DNA of 64,000 nt from Rhizobium tumorigenes (GCF_003240565.2 NZ_CP117255.1:3525501-3589500); one strand, 5' to 3'. Shown: positions 38,116 to 47,827, numbered from the stretch's first letter. A program made the numbers and translations. The notes: generated from the sequence alone by a model not told the origin.

Positions 38116-38876
38116 CCGGCCGCCTCTATGTAATCGGCACCGGGCCGGGCAACCCCGGGCAGATGACGCCGGAGGCCATGGCAGCCGTCGCGGCCTCGAT
38201 AGAGTTCTTCGGCTACGGCCCTTATCTTGACCGCCTCTCGCTGAGGCCTGACCAGTTGCGGATCGCCTCCGACAACCGCGAGGAAATCGATCGTGCCAGG
38301 GCATCGCTGGAGCGGGCGGCAGCGGGTTCGACAGTCTGTGTCGTCTCCGGCGGCGATCCAGGCGTATTCGCCATGGCTGCCGCCGTCTGCGAGGCGATCG
38401 ACAACGGGCCCGAACACTGGCGCAACATCGACCTCGTCATCGTTCCAGGCATCACTGCGATGCTGGCCGTGGCTGCGCGTCTTGGAGCGCCCCTCGGGCA
38501 TGATTTCTGTGCTATGTCGCTGTCCGACAACCTCAAGCCATGGGAACTGATCGAGCGGCGGCTGACGCTTGCAGCGCAGGCCGGTTTCGTCATCGCGCTG
38601 TATAATCCGATCAGCAAGGCACGTCCCTGGCAGCTGGGTCGCGCTTTCGAGATTTTGCGCCTAGCCCTGCCGCCGACGACACCCGTGATTTTCGGCCGTG
38701 CGGCGGGACGCCCCGACGAGAAGCTGGCCATTGTCCTGCTGGCGGATGCCGATGCGTCGGTCGCGGACATGGCCACCTGCGTCATCATCGGATCGCCGGA
38801 AACGAAGATCGTCAGGCGGCCGGTCCTGCCGGACCTGGTTTATACCCCGCGTTTTGCTTCCCCGGAGACAAAATGA
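38112..38876 (+). CDS. cobJ: Precorrin-3B C17-methyltransferase
   Basis: CobJ methylates C17 and contracts the ring of precorrin-3B to precorrin-4. The 254-residue product has RLYVIGTGPGNPGQMTPEAM, SGGDPGVFAMAAAVCEAIDN, IVPGITAMLAVAARLGAPLG and IALYNPISKARPWQLGRAFE. Its final 37 bases overlap the end of cobK on the opposite strand. Confidence 0.96.
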   Translation: MTGRLYVIGTGPGNPGQMTPEAMAAVAASIEFFGYGPYLDRLSLRPDQLRIASDNREEIDRARASLERAAAGSTVCVVSGGDPGVFAMAAAVCEAIDNGPEHWRNIDLVIVPGITAMLAVAARLGAPLGHDFCAMSLSDNLKPWELIERRLTLAAQAGFVIALYNPISKARPWQLGRAFEILRLALPPTTPVIFGRAAGRPDEKLAIVLLADADASVADMATCVIIGSPETKIVRRPVLPDLVYTPRFASPETK

Positions 38877-39610
38877 TCGATCCGTGCCAGCGCAGCCTCG
38901 AGCGAAACGACCGATGCCACCGCGGTGGCCGCGCGGCGGGCAATCATCAGCACAGGAATGCCGAGCAGCCTTGCCGCCTCGATCTTGGCATAGGTGGCGC
39001 TTCCACCGCTGTTTTTGGCAATGACGCAATCGATCAGGTGAAGCTTCATAAGGCGCAGTTCGGCGTGAAGGTCAAACGGCCCGCGTTCCAGGATGCTGAC
39101 GACATCGGGTGCGAGCAGAGGCGGATCGACGGGATCGACGCTGCGCAACAGATAGAAATGCTGCGGAAAAAGATCGGTCCGGTGTGCCTCCTGCCGGCCG
39201 ACGGCCAGAAATACGCGGCGTGGCACGGAGCCCAGCGCGGTAAGAGCCTCCGTCACATCCGCGACCTCGTGCCAATGGTCGCCGGCAACCCGCTGCCAGG
39301 CTTCGCGGCTGAGGGCAAAGATCGGAATGCCCGCTATCGTCGCGGCGATGGCGGCGTTTGCGGATATCTGCGTGGCAAAGGGGTGTGTAGCATCGACCAC
39401 GAGATCGATGGCTTCAGCCTTCAGAAACGCGGCCAGTCCTTCTCTGCCGCCAAACCCGCCGGTGCGAACCGGAGCGTGCTGGGGGAGGGGATCCTTCGTC
39501 CGTCCGGCCAGCGACAGCAGCACGTCGATGCCATCGCGTGTCGCCAGCGTCTCTGCCAGCAGCCGCGCCTCCGTCGTGCCACCCAGAATAAGGATGCGAG
39601 TCCTGCCCAT
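38840..39610 (-). CDS. cobK: Precorrin-6A reductase
   Basis: CobK reduces precorrin-6A to 6B with NADPH. The 256-residue protein has GRTRILILGGTTEARLLAET, AIDLVVDATHPFATQISANA and DCVIAKNSGGSATYAKIEAA, all CobK motifs. It is the only cob gene on the minus strand. Its start codon lies within CATG shared with the cobL start, and its 3' end overlaps cobJ, so it must be transcribed from a promoter inside cobL. Confidence 0.95.
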   Translation of the reverse strand: MGRTRILILGGTTEARLLAETLATRDGIDVLLSLAGRTKDPLPQHAPVRTGGFGGREGLAAFLKAEAIDLVVDATHPFATQISANAAIAATIAGIPIFALSREAWQRVAGDHWHEVADVTEALTALGSVPRRVFLAVGRQEAHRTDLFPQHFYLLRSVDPVDPPLLAPDVVSILERGPFDLHAELRLMKLHLIDCVIAKNSGGSATYAKIEAARLLGIPVLMIARRAATAVASVVSLEAALARIDHFVSGEAKRGV

Positions 39611-40862
39611 GTCTGAGACGCTTTCTTCGTTGCCAACGCAATGGCTCACCCTTATCGGCCTCGGCGAGGACGGTCCAGCCGGCTTGACCGAGGCAACCAG
39701 GCAGCGGATCGCCTCAGCACCGATCGTCTATGGTGGGGCCCGCCATCTGGAACTGGTGGCGCCACTGATAAGCGGCGAAACTCACAGCTGGCTCAGCCCG
39801 TTCGAGCGCTCGATAGATCACCTGCTTGCCCGGCGTGGAATGCCAACCGTCGTCCTGGCATCGGGCAACCCCTTCTGGTTCGGGATCGGCGCCACCCTCT
39901 CGCGCTTCATTCCGCCCGAAGAAATGTACGTCATCCCGGCGCCGTCGGCTTTCAGCCTGGCAGCAGCAAGGCTGGGGTGGCCGATGCAATCGGCGACGCT
40001 CCTGTCGCTGCATGGGCGCCCGATCGATCTTCTCCGGCCCCATCTCCATCCCGGCCGAAAGATCATCGCGCTGACCTCTGATGCTACCAGTCCGCAAGCG
40101 ATAGCCGCACTTCTGACAAGGCTCGGCTTCGGTCGTTCGACGCTGACGCTGCTGGAGGCGATGGGCGGAGCACGCGAGCGGGTAACCCTGCACAAGGCAT
40201 CAAGCTTTACACTCGAGGATATCGACGCCTTGAATGTGATGGCGGTCGAGATCGTCGCCGACCGGGATGCACGGCTGTTGCCGCTGGCGCAAGGCCTGGA
40301 CGACGCCCTGTTCAGCCATGATGGCCAGATTACCAAGCGGGAGGTGCGGGCGATGACGCTGTCGGCGCTGGCCCCCCGTCACGGCGATCTGCTCTGGGAT
40401 ATTGGCGCCGGCTCTGGCTCGGTCTCCATCGAATGGTTACTGGCCGATCCGAGCCTGCGGGCAATCGCGATCGAGGCGGTGCGGGACCGTGCCGCGCGCA
40501 TCCGCCGGAATGCCGACGATTTCGGCGTGCCGATGCTGCATCTGGTCGAAGGCACGGCGCCTGAAGCCTTGACCGGGTTGGCCCAGCCAGACGCAATTTT
40601 CATCGGCGGCGGCGGCAGCGAGGCCGGGGTGATGGAGGCTGTAAAGGCAGCCTTGAAACCGGGAGGCCGGCTCGTTGCAAACGGGGTAACGACCGAAATG
40701 GAAGCCGTGCTGCTTGCCGAATATGCCCGCCACGGCGGATCGCTGACAAGGATCGACATCGCCCGTGTCACACCCGTCGGCACGATGCACGGATGGCGTC
40801 CGGCGATGCCGGTGACGCAATGGTGCTGGACCAAGCCTGAAACCACAGAGATCGCCCAATGA
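39609..40862 (+). CDS. cobL: Precorrin-6Y C5,15-methyltransferase (decarboxylating)
   Basis: CobL methylates C5 and C15 of precorrin-6B and decarboxylates the acetate side chain. The 417-residue product is bifunctional. The N-terminal tetrapyrrole methylase domain starts [20 protein letters not shown]. The C-terminal class I SAM domain has [20 protein letters not shown] and [23 protein letters not shown] 39609 matches the family N-terminus. An open frame upstream belongs to the cobK antisense. It overlaps cobM by four bases. Confidence 0.95.
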   Translation: MSETLSSLPTQWLTLIGLGEDGPAGLTEATRQRIASAPIVYGGARHLELVAPLISGETHSWLSPFERSIDHLLARRGMPTVVLASGNPFWFGIGATLSRFIPPEEMYVIPAPSAFSLAAARLGWPMQSATLLSLHGRPIDLLRPHLHPGRKIIALTSDATSPQAIAALLTRLGFGRSTLTLLEAMGGARERVTLHKASSFTLEDIDALNVMAVEIVADRDARLLPLAQGLDDALFSHDGQITKREVRAMTLSALAPRHGDLLWDIGAGSGSVSIEWLLADPSLRAIAIEAVRDRAARIRRNADDFGVPMLHLVEGTAPEALTGLAQPDAIFIGGGGSEAGVMEAVKAALKPGGRLVANGVTTEMEAVLLAEYARHGGSLTRIDIARVTPVGTMHGWRPAMPVTQWCWTKPETTEIAQ

Positions 40863-41617
40863 CAGTCCATTTCATCGGCGCCGGACCTGGCGCCGCCGAC
40901 CTCATCACCGTGCGCGGCCGCGACCTCATCGCAAAGTGCCCGGTCTGCCTCTATGCCGGCTCGCTGGTGTCGAGGGACCTGCTTGCCTACTGCCCGCCGG
41001 ACGCCCGCATTATCGACACGGCGCCGCTATCGCTCGATGAAATCGAGATGGAATTCCGGCGCGCCAATGAGGCAGGCGAGGATGTTGCGCGTCTGCATTC
41101 CGGCGATCTGTCGGTGTGGAGCGCGGTCGCCGAGCAGATCCGCCGGCTGAATGCATGTGGTATCGGCTACACGATGACCCCCGGCGTTCCGGCATTTGCT
41201 GCGGCTGCCTCGGCACTCGGTCGCGAGCTGACGATACCGGCCGTGGCGCAAAGCCTGGTGCTAACCCGCGTCTCCGGCCGTGCCTCGCCGATGCCATCGG
41301 GCGAGACATTGCGGGCTTTTGCCGTGACGGGGTCGACGCTTGCCATTCACCTGGCCATCCATGCCTTGCCTCAGGTGGTCGAGGAACTGACGCCGCACTA
41401 CGGCGCCGATTGCCCCGTTGCCATCGTCGTCAAGGCGTCCTGGCCCGACGAGCGCATCCTGCGCGGCCGGCTGGATGATATCGAAGCAAAAGTTGCGGCC
41501 GAGCCGATAGAACGCACCGCGCTGATTTTTGTCGGGCGGTCGCTTGCATCCGACTATTTTCGCGAAAGCGCGCTGTACGACCCTGCCTACCAGAGACGGT
41601 TTCGCGACCGGTTATAG
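40859..41617 (+). CDS. cobM: Precorrin-4 C11-methyltransferase
   Basis: CobM methylates C11 of precorrin-4 to precorrin-5. The 252-residue tetrapyrrole methylase has [60 protein letters not shown] and [20 protein letters not shown]. It is the last gene of the cluster and ends in a hairpin. Confidence 0.96.
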   Translation: MTVHFIGAGPGAADLITVRGRDLIAKCPVCLYAGSLVSRDLLAYCPPDARIIDTAPLSLDEIEMEFRRANEAGEDVARLHSGDLSVWSAVAEQIRRLNACGIGYTMTPGVPAFAAAASALGRELTIPAVAQSLVLTRVSGRASPMPSGETLRAFAVTGSTLAIHLAIHALPQVVEELTPHYGADCPVAIVVKASWPDERILRGRLDDIEAKVAAEPIERTALIFVGRSLASDYFRESALYDPAYQRRFRDRL

Positions 41618-41631
41618 GCGCGACCGCCTAT
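41614..41631 (+). terminator. Hairpin overlapping the cobM stop codon
   Basis: ATAGGCG and CGCCTAT form a perfect 7-base stem with a 4-base loop that contains the cobM stop. No T-run follows, so termination is a suggestion from position. Confidence 0.4.
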
Positions 41632-41756
41632 CCCCTGGCTCCGGCTTGGCGCAAATAACTATGATCCAGAACGGATCTCGCTTAAACTCCAGTCGCGAAA
41701 GCGGTTCTCCGCCTCCCTCCCGCCACTGCTATTTCCAATGTTTGCCGCGAGTAGTC

Positions 41757-42635
41757 ATGAACGTCACCAAAAGCGGCTATATCTTCACGATCGTCGCTAT
41801 CACGCTTTTTTCCATCCAGGACGGCATATCGAAGCACCTGGCCGGCGCCTATCCTCCGTTTCTGGTCGCAATGATCCGCTACTGGACATTCGCCCTGTTC
41901 GCCATCGCCCTTGCCGCCCGTTCGCGCGGCGGTCTCGCGGTGACGGTGCGCACCAGGCGCCCGTGGCTGCAGATCCTCCGCGGCCTTCTTCTTGCGGCGC
42001 AGATCGTCATCGTCATCCAGTCCTTTGCCATGGTGGGGTTGGCCCGTTCCCAGGCGATTTTCTCGTCCGGCCCGTTGATCGTTGCCCTGCTATCGGTGCC
42101 GATCCTCGGAGAAAAAGTCGGCTGGAGGCGCTGGACGGCGATTTTTGTCGGTTTTCTCGGTGTGTTGCTGATCCTCAAGCCGGAAAGTGGATTTTTCGAC
42201 GTCCGGTTTCTGGTTCCGTTGTCCTCCGCCCTGCTGTTCTCGTTCTACGTCATCGTCACCCGCCTGGTCAGCCGGCAGGACGCGTCGATGACCAGTTTCT
42301 TCTACACCGGCGTGGTTGGCGCCATCGCCATGAGTTGTATCGGGCCGTTCTTCTGGATGCCGCTGACGCCCCATGACTGGATCTGGATGGGGCTGCTCTG
42401 CCTTACCGGCATGTCGAGCCATTATTGCCTGATCCGCGCCTATGACCTGCTGGATGCCGTTGTCATCCAGCCGCTGACCTATCTGCAGCTGGTCTACGCC
42501 GCCATCATCGGGGTCGTCGTGTTCGGGGAGGTCTTGACGGCAAACATGGTGGTTGGCGCGGCAATCGTGGTCGGCGCCGGAATGTTTACCGTGTGGCGGG
42601 AAAATGTCCTCGCCAAACGAAGGGCCGGGCACTGA
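41757..42635 (+). CDS. EamA/DMT family transporter
   Basis: The 292-residue product has ten hydrophobic helices in two EamA repeats, starting GYIFTIVAITLFSIQDGISK and with SQAIFSSGPLIVALLSVPIL and YLQLVYAAIIGVVVFGEVLT. It is a second DMT-type exporter flanking the cob cluster, 139 bases after cobM. ATG 41757 matches the family start. The upstream in-frame extension is not conserved. Substrate unknown. Confidence 0.9.
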   Translation: MNVTKSGYIFTIVAITLFSIQDGISKHLAGAYPPFLVAMIRYWTFALFAIALAARSRGGLAVTVRTRRPWLQILRGLLLAAQIVIVIQSFAMVGLARSQAIFSSGPLIVALLSVPILGEKVGWRRWTAIFVGFLGVLLILKPESGFFDVRFLVPLSSALLFSFYVIVTRLVSRQDASMTSFFYTGVVGAIAMSCIGPFFWMPLTPHDWIWMGLLCLTGMSSHYCLIRAYDLLDAVVIQPLTYLQLVYAAIIGVVVFGEVLTANMVVGAAIVVGAGMFTVWRENVLAKRRAGH

Positions 42636-42651
42636 GGCCCGGCCGCAAGGA

Positions 42652-44928
42652 TCAATTGTCGTGGTAATATGACGTGTAGCGCGAGTAGTAATATTCGCTC
42701 GAGCCGTGGGCACGATACAGCTTCATCTTTTCCGTATCGACCTTGTTGAGGATGACGCCTGCGCACTTGCTGGCGATTGCCGGTTCCGAGGTAAACATGC
42801 TGCGGACAACCTTGCGCGATGTCTTGCCCCACTCGACGACGAACAGAAAGGCGTCGATGTTGGGGCTGATCGCCCGCGCATCGACGACGGGTCCGAGCGG
42901 CGGAAGGTCGATGACGATATAGTCGAAGTTCGCCCTCGCCATGTCGAGCAGTGCGTTCATCGCCGGTGATGACAGCAGTTCAGACGAGTGTGGCACACGC
43001 CGTTTGACGATAGCGGGCAGGAAGGCGAGCTTGGTCTTCTGGTCGATAAGCAGCAGATCCTGGATCGGTCTGCGTTCCAGAAGTGCTTCCAGCAGGCCGG
43101 CCTCGGCATGCCGCCCGATGCTCCGGGTGGCACCAGGATTGCGCAAGTCGGCGTCGATCAGCAGTGTTCGCGCACCTTGCATCGCAAGCAACTGCGCGAA
43201 GTTCATGGAGATCGTCGACTTACCTTCGCCCGGCAGGCTGGATACGATGCCGACGACTTTGGCCATTCGCTCGCCGCTTTCGACATCGATGGCGATCTTG
43301 GCGCTGCGCATCGTCTCGGCGAATGCTGAAAGCGGATGCTCGGCAACATAGTTCGAAACGCCGTTCACCTGCCTGATACTGCGCGGATGATCCTGCACGA
43401 TCTCGGCGGCAGTCACCGGTTTGACGATCGGCGCGATGCCGAGATACTCCTGATGCAGGCTGTCGCGCACCTGATCGCCGGTGCGGAAGAAGCGGTCGCG
43501 GAACTCCCTGAAGACCCCGATGCCGCCACCGACGATACCGCCAAGGATGATCGACAGTGCAAGCACGATGATCTTCTTCGGCTTGCTGGCGCCGATCGGG
43601 AAAGTCGCCTTGGTGATCACGCGGGCTTCGGTGATCGGAAACGACTCCTGCTGGGAAGCCTGCTGGTAGCGGGTGAGGAAGCTCTGGTAGAGATCGCGGT
43701 AGGTATCGCGCGTCCGCTCCAGTTCGCGCAATTGCACCTGCGCATCGCTGGCCGTCGCCGAAACCGTCGTCGCCGAGGCAACGCTGTCGGCCAACGACTT
43801 CTCGCGCGCCTTGGCGACATCGAGGTCGTTGCGATAGCTCTGGGCAATACGACCGAGCTCCTCGAACATCAGGCGCTGGTATTCCTGCATTTCACCGCGC
43901 AGACGCACCGCTTGCTCGTGATCAGGACCAAGCCGGCGGGCAATGTCCGCCTGCATCTTCGAGGCGTCGAGGTACTTCTTGCGCAGGTCGTTGATCGTAG
44001 TGCTTCCCAGCACATCGGAAACGACAGCATCCATGTTCTTGGATTGGATGATGGATTCGACGCGGTCATATTTCGCCTGCGCGGCTGCCGTGTCGCCTTG
44101 CGCAGTCGTCAGCGCGGTATTCAGCTGTGACAGCTGCTGGTCGCTGACAAGCTGGCCGCTGGTCTCCACCAGTCCGTTGTCGGACCGGAATTTCTGGACG
44201 GCCAGGTCGGATGCGAGCGACTTCTTGCGCAGTTCCTCGATGCGGTCCTGCAGCCAGTCGCTGGCACGCCGGGTGGCGTCGTATTTTGAATTCAGCTTGT
44301 CGACGAGGTAGGCGTCGGCGATGCCGTCCGCAATCTGCTGTGCCAGCTTGGGCGAGGGCGATGTATAGCTGATCGAGAGCACGAAGGAGCGGTTGACGCG
44401 CTCGACAAGCATGTTCCGCTCGATCTGGGCTGCAGCATTCTCCAGTTTGACTTCGGCTTCATCGACAGGAACTGCGGGTGTTCCAAGCCCAAGCCAGGAT
44501 TTGATCTTGATCGACCCGATGAGCTTGCTGATCCAGGAGGGGCCCTTGCCGACGAAATCGGGATTGTTCAAGAGGTCGAGTTTCTGGATAACGGCAACCG
44601 CAATCGTGTCCGATCGAAGCACTTCGACCTGGGTGAGGATGTTGCCTTCTTCGTCCACAGACCCCGGCGGCACGGTCGTGTCCGTCATCTGGTTGACGAT
44701 GGTGGACGTGCCATGGTCGATCAGTACGCTGGTGTTTGCCGTATACTGCGGCGTGGCCAGCAGCAGGTAAACGATACCAAGCACGATGAAGGCGCCGATG
44801 GCAGCGGCAACGACCTTCCATTGCCGCCGGGCGGCAGCAAGGATGCGGTCGAGATCGATGATCTCGGAAATCTCGTCGTGGTCGAAGCCGGCCCAGCTGT
44901 CGGTGTTGGACTTTTTGGGTGATAGCAA
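42652..44928 (-). CDS. Exopolysaccharide tyrosine autokinase/chain-length co-polymerase (Wzc/ExoP-type)
   Basis: The 758-residue inner-membrane protein controls polymer length and export. A first membrane helix (WKVVAAAIGAFIVLGIVYLL, about 37-57) precedes a Wzz domain with coiled-coil region, and a second helix lies near 450 (KIIVLALSIILGGIVGGGIG). The cytoplasmic BY-kinase domain has Walker A IVSSLPGEGKSTISMNFAQL, Walker A' ARTLLIDADLRN and Walker B DYIVIDLPPLG. The tail ends in a tyrosine cluster (SSEYYYSRYTSYY), the autophosphorylation site. A TTG start (44926-44928) with AGGAG eight bases upstream is the best start. Confidence 0.93.
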   Translation of the reverse strand: MLSPKKSNTDSWAGFDHDEISEIIDLDRILAAARRQWKVVAAAIGAFIVLGIVYLLLATPQYTANTSVLIDHGTSTIVNQMTDTTVPPGSVDEEGNILTQVEVLRSDTIAVAVIQKLDLLNNPDFVGKGPSWISKLIGSIKIKSWLGLGTPAVPVDEAEVKLENAAAQIERNMLVERVNRSFVLSISYTSPSPKLAQQIADGIADAYLVDKLNSKYDATRRASDWLQDRIEELRKKSLASDLAVQKFRSDNGLVETSGQLVSDQQLSQLNTALTTAQGDTAAAQAKYDRVESIIQSKNMDAVVSDVLGSTTINDLRKKYLDASKMQADIARRLGPDHEQAVRLRGEMQEYQRLMFEELGRIAQSYRNDLDVAKAREKSLADSVASATTVSATASDAQVQLRELERTRDTYRDLYQSFLTRYQQASQQESFPITEARVITKATFPIGASKPKKIIVLALSIILGGIVGGGIGVFREFRDRFFRTGDQVRDSLHQEYLGIAPIVKPVTAAEIVQDHPRSIRQVNGVSNYVAEHPLSAFAETMRSAKIAIDVESGERMAKVVGIVSSLPGEGKSTISMNFAQLLAMQGARTLLIDADLRNPGATRSIGRHAEAGLLEALLERRPIQDLLLIDQKTKLAFLPAIVKRRVPHSSELLSSPAMNALLDMARANFDYIVIDLPPLGPVVDARAISPNIDAFLFVVEWGKTSRKVVRSMFTSEPAIASKCAGVILNKVDTEKMKLYRAHGSSEYYYSRYTSYYHDN

Positions 44929-45023
44929 AGAGCGATCTCCTACTCTCGGTGGCTGAGCGTTTCATCCTCCGGCCACGCCGAAGGAGCACATAAAAGAGGC
45001 AAAAGCCCTGGGTCTGGCCGGTC

Positions 45024-45054
45024 TTGCCGAGCCGCGTTTCAGGCGGCCCGGCAA
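45024..45054 (-). other. 12-base-pair hairpin between wza-like and wzc-like genes
   Basis: TTGCCGAGCCGC (45024-45035) pairs with GCGGCCCGGCAA (45043-45054) along all 12 positions on the minus-strand RNA, counting one G-U pair, with a 7-base loop. It lies 12 to 42 bases after the export-protein stop. No T-run follows at once, so it may control stability or partial termination. Confidence 0.6.
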
Positions 45055-45065
45055 ACTTGTCGGTT

Positions 45066-46280
45066 CTATAGTTCGCGTATCGATTTGCGCGTCGTAACGG
45101 CATCGCTTGTCGTTCCCGCCGCCGTCGATGTGACGGAGTTGGCGATGTCGAGGAACTTCAGCAGTTCGACGGAGTCGGAGTTGGAGATGTAGATGACATC
45201 CTTGTCCTCCATCGAGAACTTCTGGGCAGCAAAGAAGCCGGCTGGATCACGCAAGTTGGCACGGAAAACGACAGGCACCAGTTCGTCGCGGAAATGCGTG
45301 GTGTCGACTCCCATTTGACGCAGCAACGTCTTGTCGACCAGGCGGTACAGCAGCACCTGCGCCGGATTTGCCTGCGTATCGAGCGCGCCTCCGGCCTTGC
45401 CCAGACCATCCGCCAGGGTCAGGTTTTCATCGTCGAAGGTGTAGCGTCCGTTGGTGCCGGTCGCACCGAAGGCGACATAGCTACGCGGATGATGATCGGC
45501 GATAACGGTGTCCATCGGCGACACGAAGATGTTTTCCGACGGGTTCTTCAGCAGTGTCTCGTAGGGAACTGTGACAGTCTTGCCCCGGCGCTGCAGTGTG
45601 ATGTTTGTTTCCATCGCCGCCGTCGACAGGCCGCCGGCCTGAGAAATAGCATCAAGGACGCGTTCACCGGCCGGGCTGAGTTCCACCTTTGCCGGCGCGT
45701 TGACGTCGCCGAGAACGGAGACCTGGCTCGAGTTGCTGGTGACCGTCGTGATCACCACCTGCGGCTCGATGGCCCGGCTGGAGAGCTTCTTGACGATATC
45801 CGCCTCGACCTGCTCCTTGCGCTTGCCGGCAGCGACGATGCGTCCGGCATAGGGAACGCTGATCGTTCCGCCACGGTCGATCGTCTGACTTGGAATGGTC
45901 ACGAAATTGCCGGCGCGGCTGCCGGCATCTGCGGGAATGAACAGTCCGCCTGCCTGGGATTCAAAGATCGTCACCTGCACGACGTCGCCATAGCCAAGCG
46001 GGATATCAGGCGCAGAGGAACGCGAAGTGCCGAAGGTTGCCTTCAGCGATGCACTCGCCTTCCCGTCGAAGTATTTCAATGTGTTCTGGTTGAGGTCGAC
46101 CAGTGCGTAGTCGATGCCGACCTTGCGGTCTTTCGACGAAACCTTGACGACCGCCTGGCTGTCGATCAGGCCGGCATCCGGTCCTGACCGAGGGAGCGAG
46201 GTGCAACTGGACAGCATGACCATCAGCGCAACAACGGAGCCTCGACGTATACGGATAGTGGTCTTCATGCCCAATCCCAT
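45066..46280 (-). CDS. Polysaccharide export outer-membrane lipoprotein (Wza/ExoF-type)
   Basis: This 404-residue protein forms the outer-membrane secretion channel. It has a signal sequence ending in the lipobox VVALMVMLSSC. The poly_export domain follows with IPLGYGDVVQVTIFESQ and GGTISVPYAGRIVAAGKRKEQ. SLBB repeats contain VSVLGDVNAPAKVELSPAGE and RVLDAISQAGGLSTAAMETN. ATG 46280 (MGLGMKTT) has a GGGGGG site six bases upstream. The frame is open much further upstream but not plausibly coding. It directly precedes the tyrosine kinase gene. Confidence 0.92.
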   Translation of the reverse strand: MGLGMKTTIRIRRGSVVALMVMLSSCTSLPRSGPDAGLIDSQAVVKVSSKDRKVGIDYALVDLNQNTLKYFDGKASASLKATFGTSRSSAPDIPLGYGDVVQVTIFESQAGGLFIPADAGSRAGNFVTIPSQTIDRGGTISVPYAGRIVAAGKRKEQVEADIVKKLSSRAIEPQVVITTVTSNSSQVSVLGDVNAPAKVELSPAGERVLDAISQAGGLSTAAMETNITLQRRGKTVTVPYETLLKNPSENIFVSPMDTVIADHHPRSYVAFGATGTNGRYTFDDENLTLADGLGKAGGALDTQANPAQVLLYRLVDKTLLRQMGVDTTHFRDELVPVVFRANLRDPAGFFAAQKFSMEDKDVIYISNSDSVELLKFLDIANSVTSTAAGTTSDAVTTRKSIREL

Positions 46281-46584
46281 CTTCATCCCCCCGTAAACAG
46301 CCCCCTGGGCAGATCGATAGCAGGCTTTATTTATAAATTCGATGAGCAACCGGCCGCGCCACTTCAGGTTTTTGCCAGTGGCACCATGGAAGACGATCGG
46401 TGGATTGGGATTTGACGTAGAGAATGACAATCCTGCTTTCGACTGGATCGTGGAAGACGTCCAGTCATTCATCGCAGGTACGCTGTCGGTTACAAACAAA
46501 GCATTCATAGATCGCGGTACTCTTTATTAGCCTGTATAAGGCTCGGGATAACGAAAACACATGGCAGCTCGATGTCAGTTGGCA
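46281..46584. other. Intergenic region before the export-protein gene
   Basis: These 304 bases separate the acyltransferase stop from the export-protein start on the same strand. An AT-rich stretch (TTTATTTATAAATTC around 46326-46341) could hold a minus-strand promoter -10 element, and a short AGCCT/AGGCT dyad lies near 46530. No gene, strong terminator or clear operator is visible. Confidence 0.5.
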
Positions 46585-47754
46585 TCAGACGAACCTCCTC
46601 AGGATAGTCTTGCGGAACGGGATCTCGATAAATCGGCAAGTAAGCCAGCCAAGGATCACAGCAGCAACGATTGCCGCCAGGAAGCATAGCCAGCTTGCAA
46701 CGGGCTTTGTCGGATCGATGCCCAGGACGAGCGGTGCCAGTTTCATCCATAAGCTGATCCCCACGATGCTGACCAGGGCGTGCGTCATATACAGGCTGTA
46801 GGAAATCTTGCCCAGAAACAGGGCAGGCCGGTTTGTAAACAAAAGCGCAGACCCCGGAGATTGCAGGACGGCGAGGACGAGAACCGGCGCCAGCAGCACT
46901 GAAAACGAGGCGATGGACGGAACGCTCAAGATAACGAGAAGAGCGGCGATGACTGCCCAGACGGTCCATCGGGCGAACAAAAAGTGACTATAGGAGAGAT
47001 TGAGGCGAAACAGCGCCATCCCCGCAACAAACAGCGGCAGCACGCGCAGCAGGACCACGAGCGAGTTGGTCGGATACTGGTCGGTGTGCATGTCGATGTT
47101 GTAGAGCGCAAAGGCACCGAGGCAGCAGAGCGTGAGGATCACCGCAGAAAAACGCGCGCTCCACCGGCTTGCAAAAACCGCCATGAACGGAAAGATCAGA
47201 TAGGCATGCCATTCGGCACTGATCGACCAGGATGGGAAATTCCATGTCCGATGATCGATCCAGGGACCGTGCAGCATGAACAGTGCTGCGAGCGCGGAAT
47301 TCCATGAGTAGCGCCCGTCAACCGACGTGAAATCCGGTTTGGCATGAATGAACGGCAGCAGCGCCAGTATCAGGATGCCCATGGCAAACAGGTGCACGGG
47401 ATAGAGTCGCGCGATGCGGGCCGCAAAGAAGTCGCGGAAGTCTGCCCAGCGCACTTTGTCGGAGAATGCCGTTCCATAGACGTACATCATCACAAAGCCG
47501 CTCATGATGAAGAACACGTCTACCGAAAACCAGGCCTGCGAAAGGATCGGCAGATAGGCCGTCAGAGTGCCCGCTACCTGCGCGAACGGATCCTGGAGGT
47601 GATACACCACGACGAAAAGTGCGAGGATGCCGCGCAGGCCATCCAGTTGCTCCAGTCGTTCACGGCGCTGCTTTGGCGCGTTTTCCCCGTGAACGTCTGT
47701 CGCTGGCGCCGGGTCTGCATTGGCCACGGCTATCGCTGCTACTTGCGAGGTCAT
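46585..47754 (-). CDS. Membrane acyltransferase (acyltransferase 3 family)
   Basis: The 389-residue protein has about ten membrane helices. It carries the family opening LEQLDGLRGILALFVVVYHL with the catalytic histidine, then WFSVDVFFIMSGFVMMYVYG and FFAARIARLYPVHLFAMGIL. Such proteins transfer acetyl or succinyl groups from the cytoplasm to extracytoplasmic glycans. Location between the export and flippase genes makes it a likely exopolysaccharide decorating enzyme (ExoZ/ExoH-like in role). The transferred group is unknown. Confidence 0.9.
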   Translation of the reverse strand: MTSQVAAIAVANADPAPATDVHGENAPKQRRERLEQLDGLRGILALFVVVYHLQDPFAQVAGTLTAYLPILSQAWFSVDVFFIMSGFVMMYVYGTAFSDKVRWADFRDFFAARIARLYPVHLFAMGILILALLPFIHAKPDFTSVDGRYSWNSALAALFMLHGPWIDHRTWNFPSWSISAEWHAYLIFPFMAVFASRWSARFSAVILTLCCLGAFALYNIDMHTDQYPTNSLVVLLRVLPLFVAGMALFRLNLSYSHFLFARWTVWAVIAALLVILSVPSIASFSVLLAPVLVLAVLQSPGSALLFTNRPALFLGKISYSLYMTHALVSIVGISLWMKLAPLVLGIDPTKPVASWLCFLAAIVAAVILGWLTCRFIEIPFRKTILRRFV

Positions 47755-47827
47755 GCAGAAAATCCTCCTGTCAGAGGAATATTAAAGCAAGCGGCGTGCC
47801 GGCTGCGAATAGGAGAGACGTTCTCGC

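Noticed and set aside
41721..41727. GCCACTG resembling a cobalamin-riboswitch B12 box between cobM and the DMT gene
   Set aside because: The 139-base region is too short and shows none of the other conserved riboswitch core elements, so the heptamer is probably chance.
46281..46508. In-frame N-terminal extension of the export lipoprotein
   Set aside because: It would bury the lipoprotein signal peptide and has no conserved sequence. Starts at 46280 or 46286 have nearby purine-rich sites.
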